A program made the position numbers and the translations under genes. DNA of 64,000 nt, from positions 62,001-126,000 of the forward strand of contig NZ_JBAJMV010000007.1 of NCBI RefSeq assembly GCF_036880965.1. The letters are read 5' to 3'. The first letter of the stretch is position 1, and each line of letters starts with the position of its first letter. The stretch is from JAUASW01 sp036880965. GTDB lineage: Bacteria > Pseudomonadota > Gammaproteobacteria > Burkholderiales > Burkholderiaceae_C. Of this stretch, positions 48,609-60,160 are shown in pieces. The notes under the pieces are model-generated. The model was given only the letters and a program-made list of their open reading frames with translations, had not been told where the DNA came from and did not search any database.

Positions 48609-51600
48609 ATGCAGAAGCGAGCACCCGCGGGTCGGCGCCGGGTCTGGGCCGGTTTGTTTGTCGCCATCTTGCTGGCCGGCTGTGGCGGCGGAGGGAGCGC
48701 TGACCATTCAGGCAGCACGCCAGCGCCGAAAGCCACGCTGTCCATCCAGTTGAACGGACCCTCGCAGGTACGTGCCGGCGAGTCGCTGCAGATCAATGGC
48801 TACCTGGATCAGGGCAGCGCGAGCCCTGCCGCCATGACATGGCAGCTGCTGGAGCGCCCGGCAAGCAGCCAGGTCACCCTGCCGCCAGGAGAAAGCAGCA
48901 GCCAGTTGCTCAGCACCGATGAGCCGGGGCGCTACGTCGTGCAATGGACCGTCACTGGCGCCGACGGAGAGAAAGTCCAGCGGCAACTGGCCGTGGACGC
49001 AGTCGCCGGGCCGCTGATCGAGACCTCGGCTCCGACGGGCCAGCTGCAGCTGGGGCAGGCCACCGTGCTGCAGGCCCGTCAGCCCACCGCCGCCGTCAAC
49101 GGCTTGACCACCTACCGCTGGACGCTTCTCGAGGGGCCGAGCGGCAGCGGAGCCAAGCTCAGCGCAGCCTGGGGTTCGGAAGTCAGCCTGAAGGCCGACG
49201 TGGCCGGGCAATACCAGGTACAGGTGGAGGCCATCCAGGGTGAGACCGTCACCAAGACGGTCCGCACCCTCGCGGCCTCCACGATGCGCAGCGTCATCAC
49301 TTACCCCACCTACACATGCAACGGTCCGCTGAGCTGCAATATGGCCGTCGGCGTACCGCGGACGGTGAGCATCTACTTTGTCGGTACCGTCGGCAATGCC
49401 ACGGTGGTCTATGACTGGTTCCTGAGGTCCGCGCCCGAGCGAAGCCGGCTGCCACCGATGCTGGCAAGCGGCACGGCCCCCTCCATGACCTTCACCCCGG
49501 ATGCAGTGGGTCAGTACTGGATCGAGCTGAAGCCAAGCAGCGGCGACGTGAACATCACCGGCGCCAGCATGCTTGTGCAGGTCATCACCAGGCCGACCGG
49601 CAGCATCAAGGCGCCCAGCTCGGTCCTGGTGGGCCAGCTTGCTACCCTTGACGCGTCAGCGAATCGAGCGGTGGATGGACGCGAGATCAACGGCAGGGCT
49701 CGCACATGGACCCTGGTCAAGGCGCCCAAGGGCAGCAGCGCCGTGATTCAAGCGGACACCTGGGGGCTCCTCACTGCCAAACTGCAGCCCGACCGGCCTG
49801 GCGACTACGTGATCTCGCTGGGCATGGAGGACCTGCCCGACTACGCCACGGTCACCCTGCGCGCCACCTCCCTCGACCCTCAAACCGTCTACCCGCCCAA
49901 GCTGACGGCACCGCAGGGGCCCTTCGTGCCGGGTGAGGAGGTCCTGTTCAAGGCCGAATCCTCGGCGGACCTGGGCCAATCCATCGTCCACGAATGGAAG
50001 TTTGGCGACGGATCCACCGCGACCGGCGATGAAGTCAGCCACCGCTATCCCTATCCCGGGGTCTACCAGCTCCAGGTGATTGGCCGGGACAGCGTCAGTC
50101 AGAAGGTCGCCCGGCAGACGGCCTCCATCAAAGTGGTGGCCAACCGCCTCGACAACATTCCGCCGGCACCCTGCGCCGCCGAGCCCTGCCCGGCCGCGGC
50201 AGCAGACCTCTATGCCGGCGAAGGCCTGGGCCGCTGGCAACTGATCAATGACCAGCCGCATGCGCAGGCCGTCAATATCGACATCGCCGGGGTCGCGGCG
50301 GGCCGGCAAGTTCTGGTCAGCCTGAGCAATGCCACCGGCAGCAATGCCGGCATTGCCGAACTCGGCCAGTCCCTGGGGATGGCGGCACGCCCGGTAAAAA
50401 GCGCAGGAACCTCCTCGATCGCGACTTACACGGCGTCCACGACCGAAGCGCCCGACTCGATAGAGCGCCGACGCGATGAGGCCCATGCCGAGCATCTGGC
50501 CAGAGATCGGGCGCTGACGGCCGCACTGGACAAGCTCAGCGGCACGGCGCGAGCCGGTGGCGGCCAGCGCAAGATTCAGAGCGCTGCGCCGCGACCAGCG
50601 CTGCCGGTGCCGGAGATCGGCAGCAGCCGCGACTGGAATGACGCCAGCACCGGCCTGCCATACAAGAGCCGCCTGGCAGACAGCTGCAGCCTGCCTGGAG
50701 GCCGCATGGTCCTGTTCTGGGTCGACGAGAACGCCCGGAGCAACGAGCTGCTGAGCAACACGCAGATCGCTGATGACTTCAAGCCGATGGCCTGCGGCGA
50801 AAAGGGCGGCTTCCAGCGACTGCAGCAGCTGTTGCGTGCAGAAGTCTTCGGCCTGCATGAACTCTCCTACATCATCAGCGACGCTGCCCTGCAGCCGGTG
50901 AACGTCCTGCTGGCCGATCCAGGCGCCAATCAGTACTGGGGCGCCTATGTCTACTCTGGCGACCTGTATCGCAAGACGTCGCTTCCGAGGAGCAACGAGG
51001 CCATCCTCATGGTCGTCAATGCGCGCTTCATCAAGACCGACCTGAATTTCATCAAATCATCGCTGGTGCATGAATTCATGCACCAGGTCAACAACTACCA
51101 GCGCTGGCTGCTCAACAACGGGCCCCGGCACGAATCCTGGCTGGAAGAAATGACCGCCATGGTCGCCGAGGACCTCGTCTCTTCGGAGCTGATCACCAAG
51201 GCCGATGGCAGCCGGTTCGCCCCCATGGCCTTGCGCATGGCCAGCTACCAGTCCAGCTCCTTCCCCGTGCAGTTCCTGGGTGGCGACGGCGTGAACTACA
51301 GCGTGGGTGGCAGCCTCGCCGGCTATCTGGACCGGCGGCTGGGTGCCAGCCTGCTGCGAGGCCTGACCTTCAATTGCCCCAAGGAAGACACGGCCGACGG
51401 CAGTTTCAGATGCCTGGATGACCAGGTGTTCCAGCTCTCGGGCAAGGGCCTGATGGAACACTACAGCGCCATGAACCTGAGCATCGCGGGCCCTTTCCAC
51501 TCGGAAGACGGACCCGGTCTGGGCATGCCGCCCTATGTCAATGCGGAGGTCGATCTGCCGGCCATCGACCTCAAGACGCTGGGGTCAGGTCCCAGTGAGC

Positions 51601-51740
51601 AGATCTACGGGACTTGGCGTCTCTACCCAGGCGCCCACATCTACCAGTGGGAAAGCACGACTGCGGCTGCGGGAGCCCGCTACCGCCGCAAGGGCATCAT
51701 GGTGCCGCCGGGGCACGTGCTGCAGATCGTGATTCGCTGA
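48609..51740 (+). CDS. multidomain PKD lipoprotein with M30-like metallopeptidase domain
   Basis: 1043 residues from ATG 48609. Lipoprotein signal FVAILLAGCGGGG (Cys is the lipid site). Several beta-sandwich Ig/PKD-like repeats span about 40-540, the best being WKFGDGS near residue 465 with SHRYPYPGVYQLQV. The C-terminal half holds an HExxH zinc site, VHEFMHQVNNYQ (His821, His825), with an acidic WLEEMTAMVAEDL downstream as in the M30 (hyicolysin) group. A surface-exposed or periplasmic protease by inference. It is unusually large for an M30 protein because of the PKD array. Confidence 0.8.
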   Translation: MQKRAPAGRRRVWAGLFVAILLAGCGGGGSADHSGSTPAPKATLSIQLNGPSQVRAGESLQINGYLDQGSASPAAMTWQLLERPASSQVTLPPGESSSQLLSTDEPGRYVVQWTVTGADGEKVQRQLAVDAVAGPLIETSAPTGQLQLGQATVLQARQPTAAVNGLTTYRWTLLEGPSGSGAKLSAAWGSEVSLKADVAGQYQVQVEAIQGETVTKTVRTLAASTMRSVITYPTYTCNGPLSCNMAVGVPRTVSIYFVGTVGNATVVYDWFLRSAPERSRLPPMLASGTAPSMTFTPDAVGQYWIELKPSSGDVNITGASMLVQVITRPTGSIKAPSSVLVGQLATLDASANRAVDGREINGRARTWTLVKAPKGSSAVIQADTWGLLTAKLQPDRPGDYVISLGMEDLPDYATVTLRATSLDPQTVYPPKLTAPQGPFVPGEEVLFKAESSADLGQSIVHEWKFGDGSTATGDEVSHRYPYPGVYQLQVIGRDSVSQKVARQTASIKVVANRLDNIPPAPCAAEPCPAAAADLYAGEGLGRWQLINDQPHAQAVNIDIAGVAAGRQVLVSLSNATGSNAGIAELGQSLGMAARPVKSAGTSSIATYTASTTEAPDSIERRRDEAHAEHLARDRALTAALDKLSGTARAGGGQRKIQSAAPRPALPVPEIGSSRDWNDASTGLPYKSRLADSCSLPGGRMVLFWVDENARSNELLSNTQIADDFKPMACGEKGGFQRLQQLLRAEVFGLHELSYIISDAALQPVNVLLADPGANQYWGAYVYSGDLYRKTSLPRSNEAILMVVNARFIKTDLNFIKSSLVHEFMHQVNNYQRWLLNNGPRHESWLEEMTAMVAEDLVSSELITKADGSRFAPMALRMASYQSSSFPVQFLGGDGVNYSVGGSLAGYLDRRLGASLLRGLTFNCPKEDTADGSFRCLDDQVFQLSGKGLMEHYSAMNLSIAGPFHSEDGPGLGMPPYVNAEVDLPAIDLKTLGSGPSEQIYGTWRLYPGAHIYQWESTTAAAGARYRRKGIMVPPGHVLQIVIR

Positions 51741-51766
51741 CCCCGGGCGGGCCTGCTGCGCGGTGT

Positions 51767-53038
51767 TCAGCCGCGCACTTCGCCCTGCCCCAGCACCACC
51801 CACTTCATCGAGGTCAGCCCCTCCAGGCCGACCGGACCACGGGCGTGGAACTTGTCGGTGGAGATGCCGATCTCGGCGCCCAGGCCGTACTCGAAGCCGT
51901 CGGCGAAGCGGGTGCTGGCGTTGACCATCACGCTGGCCGAATCGACCTCGCGCAGGAAGCGCATCGCGTTCGGATGGTTCGTGGTCAGGATCGCATCGGT
52001 GTGATGCGAGCCATGCCGGTTGATGTGGGCGATGGCCTCGTCCAGGCTGTCGACCACCTTGATGCTGATGATGGGCGCGAGGTACTCGGTGCCCCAATCG
52101 GCCTCGCTGGCCGCCGCCAGCCTGGCACCAGCAAGCGGGCCCAGCAAGGCCAGCGTGCGCGGGCAGCCCCGCATCTCCACGCCCTTGGCCGCAAACACGG
52201 CACCGATCCTGGGCAGGAAGGCCGCCGCCTGCGCTGCGTGCACGAGCAGCGACTCGGTGGCATTGCAGGGGCTGTACTTCTGCGTCTTGGCGTTGTCGAC
52301 GACTTTCAAGGCCAGGTCCAGATCGACCTCGGCATCGACATAGCTGTGGCAATTGCCGTCCAGATGCTTGATCACCGGCACGCGCGCCTCGGCACTGATG
52401 CGCTCGATCAGGCCCTTGCCGCCGCGCGGGATGATCACGTCCACGAACTGCGGCATCGTGATCAGGCGGCCCACGGCGGCGCGGTCTGTTGTGCTGATCA
52501 GTTGCACGGCCTCGCGTGGCAGGCCAGCTTCGGCCAGCGCGTCGCCAACCAATGCGGCCAGCGCCTTGTTCGAATGGATGGCCTCCGAGCCGCCGCGCAG
52601 GATGCAGGCGTTGCCGCTCTTGATCGCCAGCGACGCGGCCTCGATGGTCACGTTCGGGCGGCTCTCGTAGATCATGCCGAACACACCCAGGGGCACGCGC
52701 ATCTGGCCGACACTGATGCCCGAGGGCCGCCGCTTGACGCCGGTGATCTCACCCGTCGGGTCGGGCATGGCCGCGATCTGCTCGCAGCCTTCGGCCACGG
52801 TGGCCAGGGTCTTGGCATCGAGCTTGAGGCGGTCGCGCATCGGTGCGTCCAGGCCCGCTGCGGCAGCCAGATCCTTGGCATTCGCCTCGGCCAGGGCTGG
52901 GCCGGATTCACGCAGGCGCCGGGCCAGCGCCATGAGGGCCTGGTTCTTGGCGGCGGTGGAGGCCGCGGCCATGGTGGTGGCGGCGGCCCGGGCGGCGGCG
53001 CCCAGGCCGTCCATGTAGGAATGCAGATCTTGGCTCAT
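51767..53038 (-). CDS. proA: glutamate-5-semialdehyde dehydrogenase (gamma-glutamyl phosphate reductase)
   Basis: 423 residues. It belongs to the aldehyde dehydrogenase superfamily, with PLGVFGMIYESRPNVTIEA, LKSGNACILRGGSEA-type nucleotide contacts and the catalytic Cys in YSPCNATESLLVH. It reduces gamma-glutamyl phosphate in proline synthesis. Converges with the lipoprotein gene; it lies 43 bp after the AEC transporter gene. Confidence 0.94.
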   Translation of the reverse strand: MSQDLHSYMDGLGAAARAAATTMAAASTAAKNQALMALARRLRESGPALAEANAKDLAAAAGLDAPMRDRLKLDAKTLATVAEGCEQIAAMPDPTGEITGVKRRPSGISVGQMRVPLGVFGMIYESRPNVTIEAASLAIKSGNACILRGGSEAIHSNKALAALVGDALAEAGLPREAVQLISTTDRAAVGRLITMPQFVDVIIPRGGKGLIERISAEARVPVIKHLDGNCHSYVDAEVDLDLALKVVDNAKTQKYSPCNATESLLVHAAQAAAFLPRIGAVFAAKGVEMRGCPRTLALLGPLAGARLAAASEADWGTEYLAPIISIKVVDSLDEAIAHINRHGSHHTDAILTTNHPNAMRFLREVDSASVMVNASTRFADGFEYGLGAEIGISTDKFHARGPVGLEGLTSMKWVVLGQGEVRG

Positions 53039-53081
53039 CGTGAGCCCATTCTCGACGATGGGCCATAGTGGGCGCTTCGCG

Positions 53082-54062
53082 TCACAGCAAGGCCAGCAGC
53101 GCGAGCCACAAAGGCGCCGTCACGACAAAGAGCAGGGTGGAAAGCACGATGGCCGCGGTGGTTTCGCCCTCCAGCGTGCGGTAGCGCTGCGCAAAGATCA
53201 GCGCGTTGGAGCCCACCGGCAGCGCGCCCATCATCACGATGACCGCCAGCGGCTGGCCGCTGAGGCCCAGACCCCAATGCGCCAGCGCCAGCACCAGCGC
53301 GGGCAGCACCATCAGCTTCAAGAACACCAGGCCCAGCATGCCGCGCCAGCGCTGGGGCCATCCGTAGTAGGCCAGCGACATGCCGATCAGGGTCAGGCAA
53401 AGCGGCACCACGGCCGTGCCCAGCGTGGCCAGCACTTCGTCGACCACGGCGGGCAGGCCCAGGCCCAGCGCGTTCCAGAGGAGGCCGGCCACCACCGGCA
53501 ACACGACCGGATGGATCACGGTGTTGCGCAGCGTGGTCTTGAGCGTTGCCACCAGGCCGGCCGGCGCTTCGCGCGAGCGCTCGCGGGCCAGGTCCAGTTC
53601 GACAAGCAGCGTCAGCACCGTCAGCAAGCTCAAGGCATGCAGGCTGACCACGGTGATGTGGATGGCAAGGCCCGATTCGCCGAACACACCGGCCGCCACC
53701 GGCACGCCCACCTGCAAGGTATTGCCGAACACGGTGGTGATGGCCCGCGTGGCCGGCATCGCGGCCGTGCCCGTGCCACGCCAGCGCTGCCAGGCATAGA
53801 CCGCCAGCATCAGGAGCATCACCGGGATGAAGAACGCCAGAAGCGTGGGCCAGGGCATGACCGCGAAGTCGACCCGCGCAGTGGTGCGGAACAGCAGCGC
53901 CGGCACAAAGATGTAGAAGGCCGCGTTGGACAGCACGCGCGCCGGATCGCCGCCGCTGCCGCCCGCATCGGCCTGGCCCAGCCAGCGCATGCGGCCGACG
54001 AACCAGCCTATCGCCACGGCGATGAAGATCGCCAGCAGCTTGTAGAAGACCATCCAGGACAT
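53082..54062 (-). CDS. AEC-family transporter (auxin efflux carrier type)
   Basis: 326 residues with about ten hydrophobic helices in two five-helix halves around a central loop, starting FYKLLAIFIAVAIGWFVGR. Motifs typical of the family are NAAFYIFVPALLFRTTA and, late, MGALPVGSNALIFAQRY. Family members export organic acids, such as malonate or malate, or auxin-like compounds. Substrate not readable. Confidence 0.86.
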   Translation of the reverse strand: MSWMVFYKLLAIFIAVAIGWFVGRMRWLGQADAGGSGGDPARVLSNAAFYIFVPALLFRTTARVDFAVMPWPTLLAFFIPVMLLMLAVYAWQRWRGTGTAAMPATRAITTVFGNTLQVGVPVAAGVFGESGLAIHITVVSLHALSLLTVLTLLVELDLARERSREAPAGLVATLKTTLRNTVIHPVVLPVVAGLLWNALGLGLPAVVDEVLATLGTAVVPLCLTLIGMSLAYYGWPQRWRGMLGLVFLKLMVLPALVLALAHWGLGLSGQPLAVIVMMGALPVGSNALIFAQRYRTLEGETTAAIVLSTLLFVVTAPLWLALLALL

Positions 54063-54106
54063 GGTGGCGAGTATGCAAGCCGCGGCTTATCGCCGGCTTG
54101 CGTACA

Positions 54107-55951
<1,845 letters not shown>

Positions 55952-55996
55952 GAACTGCTCACTTCACAAAAAACAGCTGGGCCGATTGTGCCGGCA

Positions 55997-58666
55997 TCAA
56001 GCGCTCTTGGCTGCCTTCTTTGCGGCGACCTTCTTGGCGGCAGGGGCCTTGGCGGCCACCGTCTTCGTGGCGGCGGTCTTGGCGGCGGTCTTGGCAGCGG
56101 TCTTGCCGGCCGGTGCCTTGGCAGCACGCGGCTCAAACTCGAACATCACCTTGCCGGCCTTCTTGTCGTACGCCAGGAAAGCCTTGAACTTGCGGCGCGT
56201 CTTGTTGGAGACGAAGTTCTCCAGCAGGTCGGTCTTGCCGGTGGCCAGCAGCTTTTCCATCTGCGCCGCCTCGATGGGTTGCTGCAGGATGATCTTGCCG
56301 CTCTTGAAGTCGCAGTTCACGCTCGCGCCGACGGCATGCTCGCACACGTAGTTGCTGCCATGCTCGAAGACCCGGCCCTGGCATTTGGGGCAGGCGCCGA
56401 GCGGGGTCTGCGCGCCGAAGTCCACCGGTTCGCCGTCGCCCTCCGCCTTCTTGGCGTCCTCGCCGAAGTCGAACTCGAGCTTCCAGTTCTGGATCTCCTC
56501 GTCATAGACCAGGGCCAGCTCGGCCGTGAAGGGCCAGCCCGCCTTGGAGCGGAAGCCTTCCAGCGGGCCGATCTTCTTGTTGGCCAGGAACTGCTCGACC
56601 TCATGCAGCTCGAAGCTGCGCCCGCCCGGGATCTTGCCGATGGAGAAGCCACAGCCTTCTGCATCGCCAGACTTGCCGGTGCAGGTGAAGCGGCGGTAGT
56701 TCTCCTTCACCACGCCGCCGCACTTGGGGCAGGGCGTCTTCAGCGTCGCATAGTCACCGGGAATGGTGTCGCGGTCGTATTCCTTGGCCTTGCGCACGAC
56801 CTTCTCGGTCATCGCTGCAATCTCGGCCATGAAGGCCTCGCGGCCCAGGCGGCCCTTTTCCATCTCGGCCAGCTTCTGTTCCCAGTTGCCGGTGAGTTCG
56901 GGCTTGGTCAGGTCCTCGATGTCGAGGCCGCGCAAGAGCGTCATCAGCTGGAAGGCCTTGGCCGTGGGTATCAGCTCGCGGCCTTCGCGCAGCATGTACT
57001 TCTCGGTGATCAGGCCTTCGATGGTGGCGGCGCGCGTGGCTGGCGTGCCGAGGCCCTTCTCGGCCATGGCTTCGCGCAGCTCGTCGTCATCGATCAGCTT
57101 GCCCGCGCCTTCCATGGCGGACAGCAGCGTGGCTTCGCTGTAGCGGGCCGGCGGCTTGGTCTGCAGGGCCTTCACGTCCACGCTCTCGGTGGCCACCATC
57201 TCGCCGGCCTGCACCGGCACCAGGTTGACGCCGCTGGCGTCGGTGTCGTCGTTCTGGGCTTCCTTGCCATAGATGGCCAGCCAGCCCGGCTTCACCAGCA
57301 CCTTGCCATTGGTCTGGAAGGCGAATTCCTTGCCGGCAGCCTTGACGGTAGAGATACGCGTCGTGACCTGGAACTCGGCCGGCGGGAAGAACACCGCCAG
57401 GAAGCGCTTGACCACCAGGTCGTAGAGCTTGGCCTCGATCTCGGAGAGGCCCTTGGCCGGCTGCAAGGTCGGGATGATGGCGAAGTGATCCGACACCTTG
57501 GCGTTGTCGAACACCTTCTTCATCGGCTTGATGTAGCCGGACTTCAGGGCCAGCTTGGCGTGCGGGGCCAGCATGCCGCCTTCGTCGGCCAGCATCTCGG
57601 CGGTCTGCTTGGCCACCTCGACATAGTCTTCGGGCAGGTAGCGCGAATCGGTACGCGGGTAGGTCAGGACCTTGTGCTTTTCATACAGGGCCTGGGCCAG
57701 GGACAGCGTGGTCTTGGCCGAGAAACCGAATCGCGAGTTGGCCTCGCGCTGCAAGGTGGTCAGGTCATACAGCCCCGGGCTGGCCTGGTTGCTGGGCTTG
57801 CTTTCTTCGGTGACGCTGGCGGGCTGGCCCTTGACGGCCGTCGCAATCGCATCAGCTTCAGCCTTGGTCCAGACGCGGTCGGCGCGCTGTTCGGCGTCCT
57901 CGGGGTTCTTCTTCCACTTGGGGTCGAACCACTTGCCTTCGTACTGGCCGGCCTGCGCGTCGAAGGTGCTGCGCACTTCCCAGTAGTCGCGGTAGATGTG
58001 CTTGCGGATCTTCTCTTCGCGCTCGACCACGATGGACAGCGTCGGCGTCTGCACCCGGCCCACTGTGGTCAGGAAGAAGCCGCCGTCGCGTGAATTGAAC
58101 GCGGTCATCGCGCGGGTGCCGTTGATGCCCACCAGCCAGTCGGCCTCGGAGCGGCAGCGCGCGGCGTCGGCCAGCGGCATCATCTGCGCGTCGCTGCGCA
58201 GCTTCTCGAAGCCTTCGCGGATCGCCGCCGGCGTCATCGACTGCAGCCACAGGCGCGTGACCGGCTTGGTGATCGCGGCCTTGGCCGTGCCGGCGTACTG
58301 CAGGATCAGGCGGAAGATCAGCTCACCCTCGCGGCCCGCGTCGCAGGCATTGATCAGCGAGGTCACGTCCTTGCGGCGGATCAGCTTCACGAGCGCGTTC
58401 AGGCGACCCTTGCTCTTGTCGATCGGGTTCAGGTCGAAGTGCGGCGGAATCACCGGCAGGTTGGCGAAGCTCCATTTGCCGCGCTTGACGTCGAACTCTT
58501 CCGGCGCCTTGATCTCGACCAGGTGGCCGACGGCCGAGCTGACGACATAGCCCTCGCTCTCGTAGTACTCGTCGTACTTCTCGAACTTGCCCGCGGTGGG
58601 CGTGAGAGCGCGCACGATGTCCTGGGCCACGCTGGGCTTCTCGGCAATGATCAGTGACTTGCTCAT
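55997..58666 (-). CDS. topB: DNA topoisomerase III with Lys/Ala-rich C-terminal tail
   Basis: 889 residues. TOPRIM motifs IIAEKPSVA and NACDAGREGE, the active-site Tyr in LTYPRTDSRYLP, and two C-terminal zinc ribbons (CPKCGG...CTG...GC and CPKCQG...CEH...NC). It relaxes and decatenates DNA by cutting one strand. The last ~45 residues are a histone-H1-like Lys/Ala repeat (AAKTAAKTAATKTVAAKAP...KKAAKSA), which should add sequence-independent DNA binding. Divergent from the SET-domain gene, 120 bp apart. Confidence 0.94.
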   Translation of the reverse strand: MSKSLIIAEKPSVAQDIVRALTPTAGKFEKYDEYYESEGYVVSSAVGHLVEIKAPEEFDVKRGKWSFANLPVIPPHFDLNPIDKSKGRLNALVKLIRRKDVTSLINACDAGREGELIFRLILQYAGTAKAAITKPVTRLWLQSMTPAAIREGFEKLRSDAQMMPLADAARCRSEADWLVGINGTRAMTAFNSRDGGFFLTTVGRVQTPTLSIVVEREEKIRKHIYRDYWEVRSTFDAQAGQYEGKWFDPKWKKNPEDAEQRADRVWTKAEADAIATAVKGQPASVTEESKPSNQASPGLYDLTTLQREANSRFGFSAKTTLSLAQALYEKHKVLTYPRTDSRYLPEDYVEVAKQTAEMLADEGGMLAPHAKLALKSGYIKPMKKVFDNAKVSDHFAIIPTLQPAKGLSEIEAKLYDLVVKRFLAVFFPPAEFQVTTRISTVKAAGKEFAFQTNGKVLVKPGWLAIYGKEAQNDDTDASGVNLVPVQAGEMVATESVDVKALQTKPPARYSEATLLSAMEGAGKLIDDDELREAMAEKGLGTPATRAATIEGLITEKYMLREGRELIPTAKAFQLMTLLRGLDIEDLTKPELTGNWEQKLAEMEKGRLGREAFMAEIAAMTEKVVRKAKEYDRDTIPGDYATLKTPCPKCGGVVKENYRRFTCTGKSGDAEGCGFSIGKIPGGRSFELHEVEQFLANKKIGPLEGFRSKAGWPFTAELALVYDEEIQNWKLEFDFGEDAKKAEGDGEPVDFGAQTPLGACPKCQGRVFEHGSNYVCEHAVGASVNCDFKSGKIILQQPIEAAQMEKLLATGKTDLLENFVSNKTRRKFKAFLAYDKKAGKVMFEFEPRAAKAPAGKTAAKTAAKTAATKTVAAKAPAAKKVAAKKAAKSA

Positions 58667-58786
58667 GACTCTTTCATTTTTACGACAGCGCAGCTTCCCG
58701 TTCCGAGACGCTGCCTACAATCCGGCCTCGCGTACGCGCGCCCACGCGCACGCACACCCATGAATTCAATGTAACCACAAGACTCG

Positions 58787-59263
58787 ATGACGCAAGCCGC
58801 CGCCCCTAAATCCTCTGGCCGCCGTATCCAGGTCAGGCAATCCGGGGTTCATGGGCGCGGAGTCTATGCCGTCGCGGACATCGAGGCCGGCACCACCATC
58901 ATCGAGTACACAGGCGAGAGGATCGACTGGCCGGAGGCACTGCGCCGCCATCCGCACGATCCCAAGCAACCGGACCATACCTTCTACTTCCATATCGAAG
59001 GCGGCCATGTCATCGACGCCCTCTTTGGCGGCAACAGCTCGCGCTGGATCAACCACAGCTGCGACCCCAACTGCGAAGCCGACGAAACGCCCGAGGGCCG
59101 TGTCTTCATCAAGGCGCTGCGCGACATCCTGCCGGGCGAGGAGCTGTTCTACGACTACGGCCTCGTGATCGAGGAGCGCCACACGGCCAAATTGAAGAAG
59201 CAGTTCGCCTGCCGTTGCGGCAGCGAGGTCTGCCGTGGCACGATGCTGGCGCCCAAGCGCTGA
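58787..59263 (+). CDS. SET-domain protein lysine methyltransferase-like
   Basis: 158 residues, essentially a complete SET domain: QSGVHGRGVYAVADIEAGTTI, IEYTGERI, the pseudoknot core RWINHSCDPNCEA, ELFYDYGL, and a post-SET Cys cluster CRCGSEVCRG that normally binds zinc. Such enzymes transfer methyl from SAM to lysine; they are common in eukaryotes and patchily present in bacteria. Target unknown. Upstream, and divergent, is the topoisomerase with a Lys-rich tail. Confidence 0.88.
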   Translation: MTQAAAPKSSGRRIQVRQSGVHGRGVYAVADIEAGTTIIEYTGERIDWPEALRRHPHDPKQPDHTFYFHIEGGHVIDALFGGNSSRWINHSCDPNCEADETPEGRVFIKALRDILPGEELFYDYGLVIEERHTAKLKKQFACRCGSEVCRGTMLAPKR

Positions 59264-59296
59264 AGCCGCCTCATTCAACCAAGCCATCGCCCCACC

Positions 59297-60160
59297 ATGA
59301 GCCTGAGCCCTGCCACACACCTGAACTGGGGCGCCGAGGCGCTCTGGCAGGAGCTCGAACCCCTGCTGCCCGGTCTCTCGATCGAGGTGCTGGCCCGTTG
59401 CGGCTCCACCAATACCGAACTGCTGGAGCGCCTGCGCCAGAGCAGCGAAGAGCCGTCAAGCGATCGCCGCGGCCACGCCCGCCGCAGCCACGACCTGCAG
59501 CCCTGCCTGCTGGTGGCCGAGCATCAAACCCAGGGCCGCGGCCGTATGGGCCGCAGCTGGGTCGCCAGCCCTGGCGCCTCGCTGACCTTCTCGCTGGCCC
59601 TGCCCATGGCCCTGGCCGACTCGGCCGGCCTGTCGCTGGCCGTGGGCACCGTGCTGGCGGACGCGCTGGAGCCGCCCGGTGAAGGCGCGCTGCACATCGG
59701 CCTCAAATGGCCCAACGACCTCTGGCTCGATGGCCGCAAGCTTGGCGGCATCCTGATCGAGACCGTGCCGGCCGGTGGCCAGCGCATGGTCGTCGTCGGC
59801 ATCGGCCTGAACATCCTGGCCGAAGGCAAGCCGGTGGACGGCCACCAGTTCGCGACCGGCTTCGCGAGCCTGGATGAGCTCTATCCAGGCATCGATGCAC
59901 CGCGCGCCCTGGCCCTGCTGGCACACCCGCTGATCAGCCTGCTGGCCGGCTATGCGAGCCAAGGTCTGACGCCCTGGCTTGACGCCTACAAGCGCCGCGA
60001 CCTCCTGCGCGGCCAACTCATCACCGCTGGCAGCCTTGAAGGCCTGGGCGCTGGCGTGAACGCGCAGGGCGAGCTGCTGCTGCAGACCGGCAGCGGCGCG
60101 CCGCAAGCCGTCAGCGGCGGCGAGGTTTCAGTCCGTTTTTCACCCGGGGATCCCCATTGA
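59297..60160 (+). CDS. birA: biotin-[acetyl-CoA-carboxylase] ligase
   Basis: 287 residues, the monofunctional type without an N-terminal helix-turn-helix. Visible are CGSTNTELLERL, the biotinyl-AMP loop QGRGRMGRSWVASPGASL, KWPNDLWLDGRKLGGILIET and VVGIGLNI. It activates biotin and attaches it to carboxylase carrier protein. The stop overlaps the next start (TGATG). Confidence 0.92.
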   Translation: MSLSPATHLNWGAEALWQELEPLLPGLSIEVLARCGSTNTELLERLRQSSEEPSSDRRGHARRSHDLQPCLLVAEHQTQGRGRMGRSWVASPGASLTFSLALPMALADSAGLSLAVGTVLADALEPPGEGALHIGLKWPNDLWLDGRKLGGILIETVPAGGQRMVVVGIGLNILAEGKPVDGHQFATGFASLDELYPGIDAPRALALLAHPLISLLAGYASQGLTPWLDAYKRRDLLRGQLITAGSLEGLGAGVNAQGELLLQTGSGAPQAVSGGEVSVRFSPGDPH

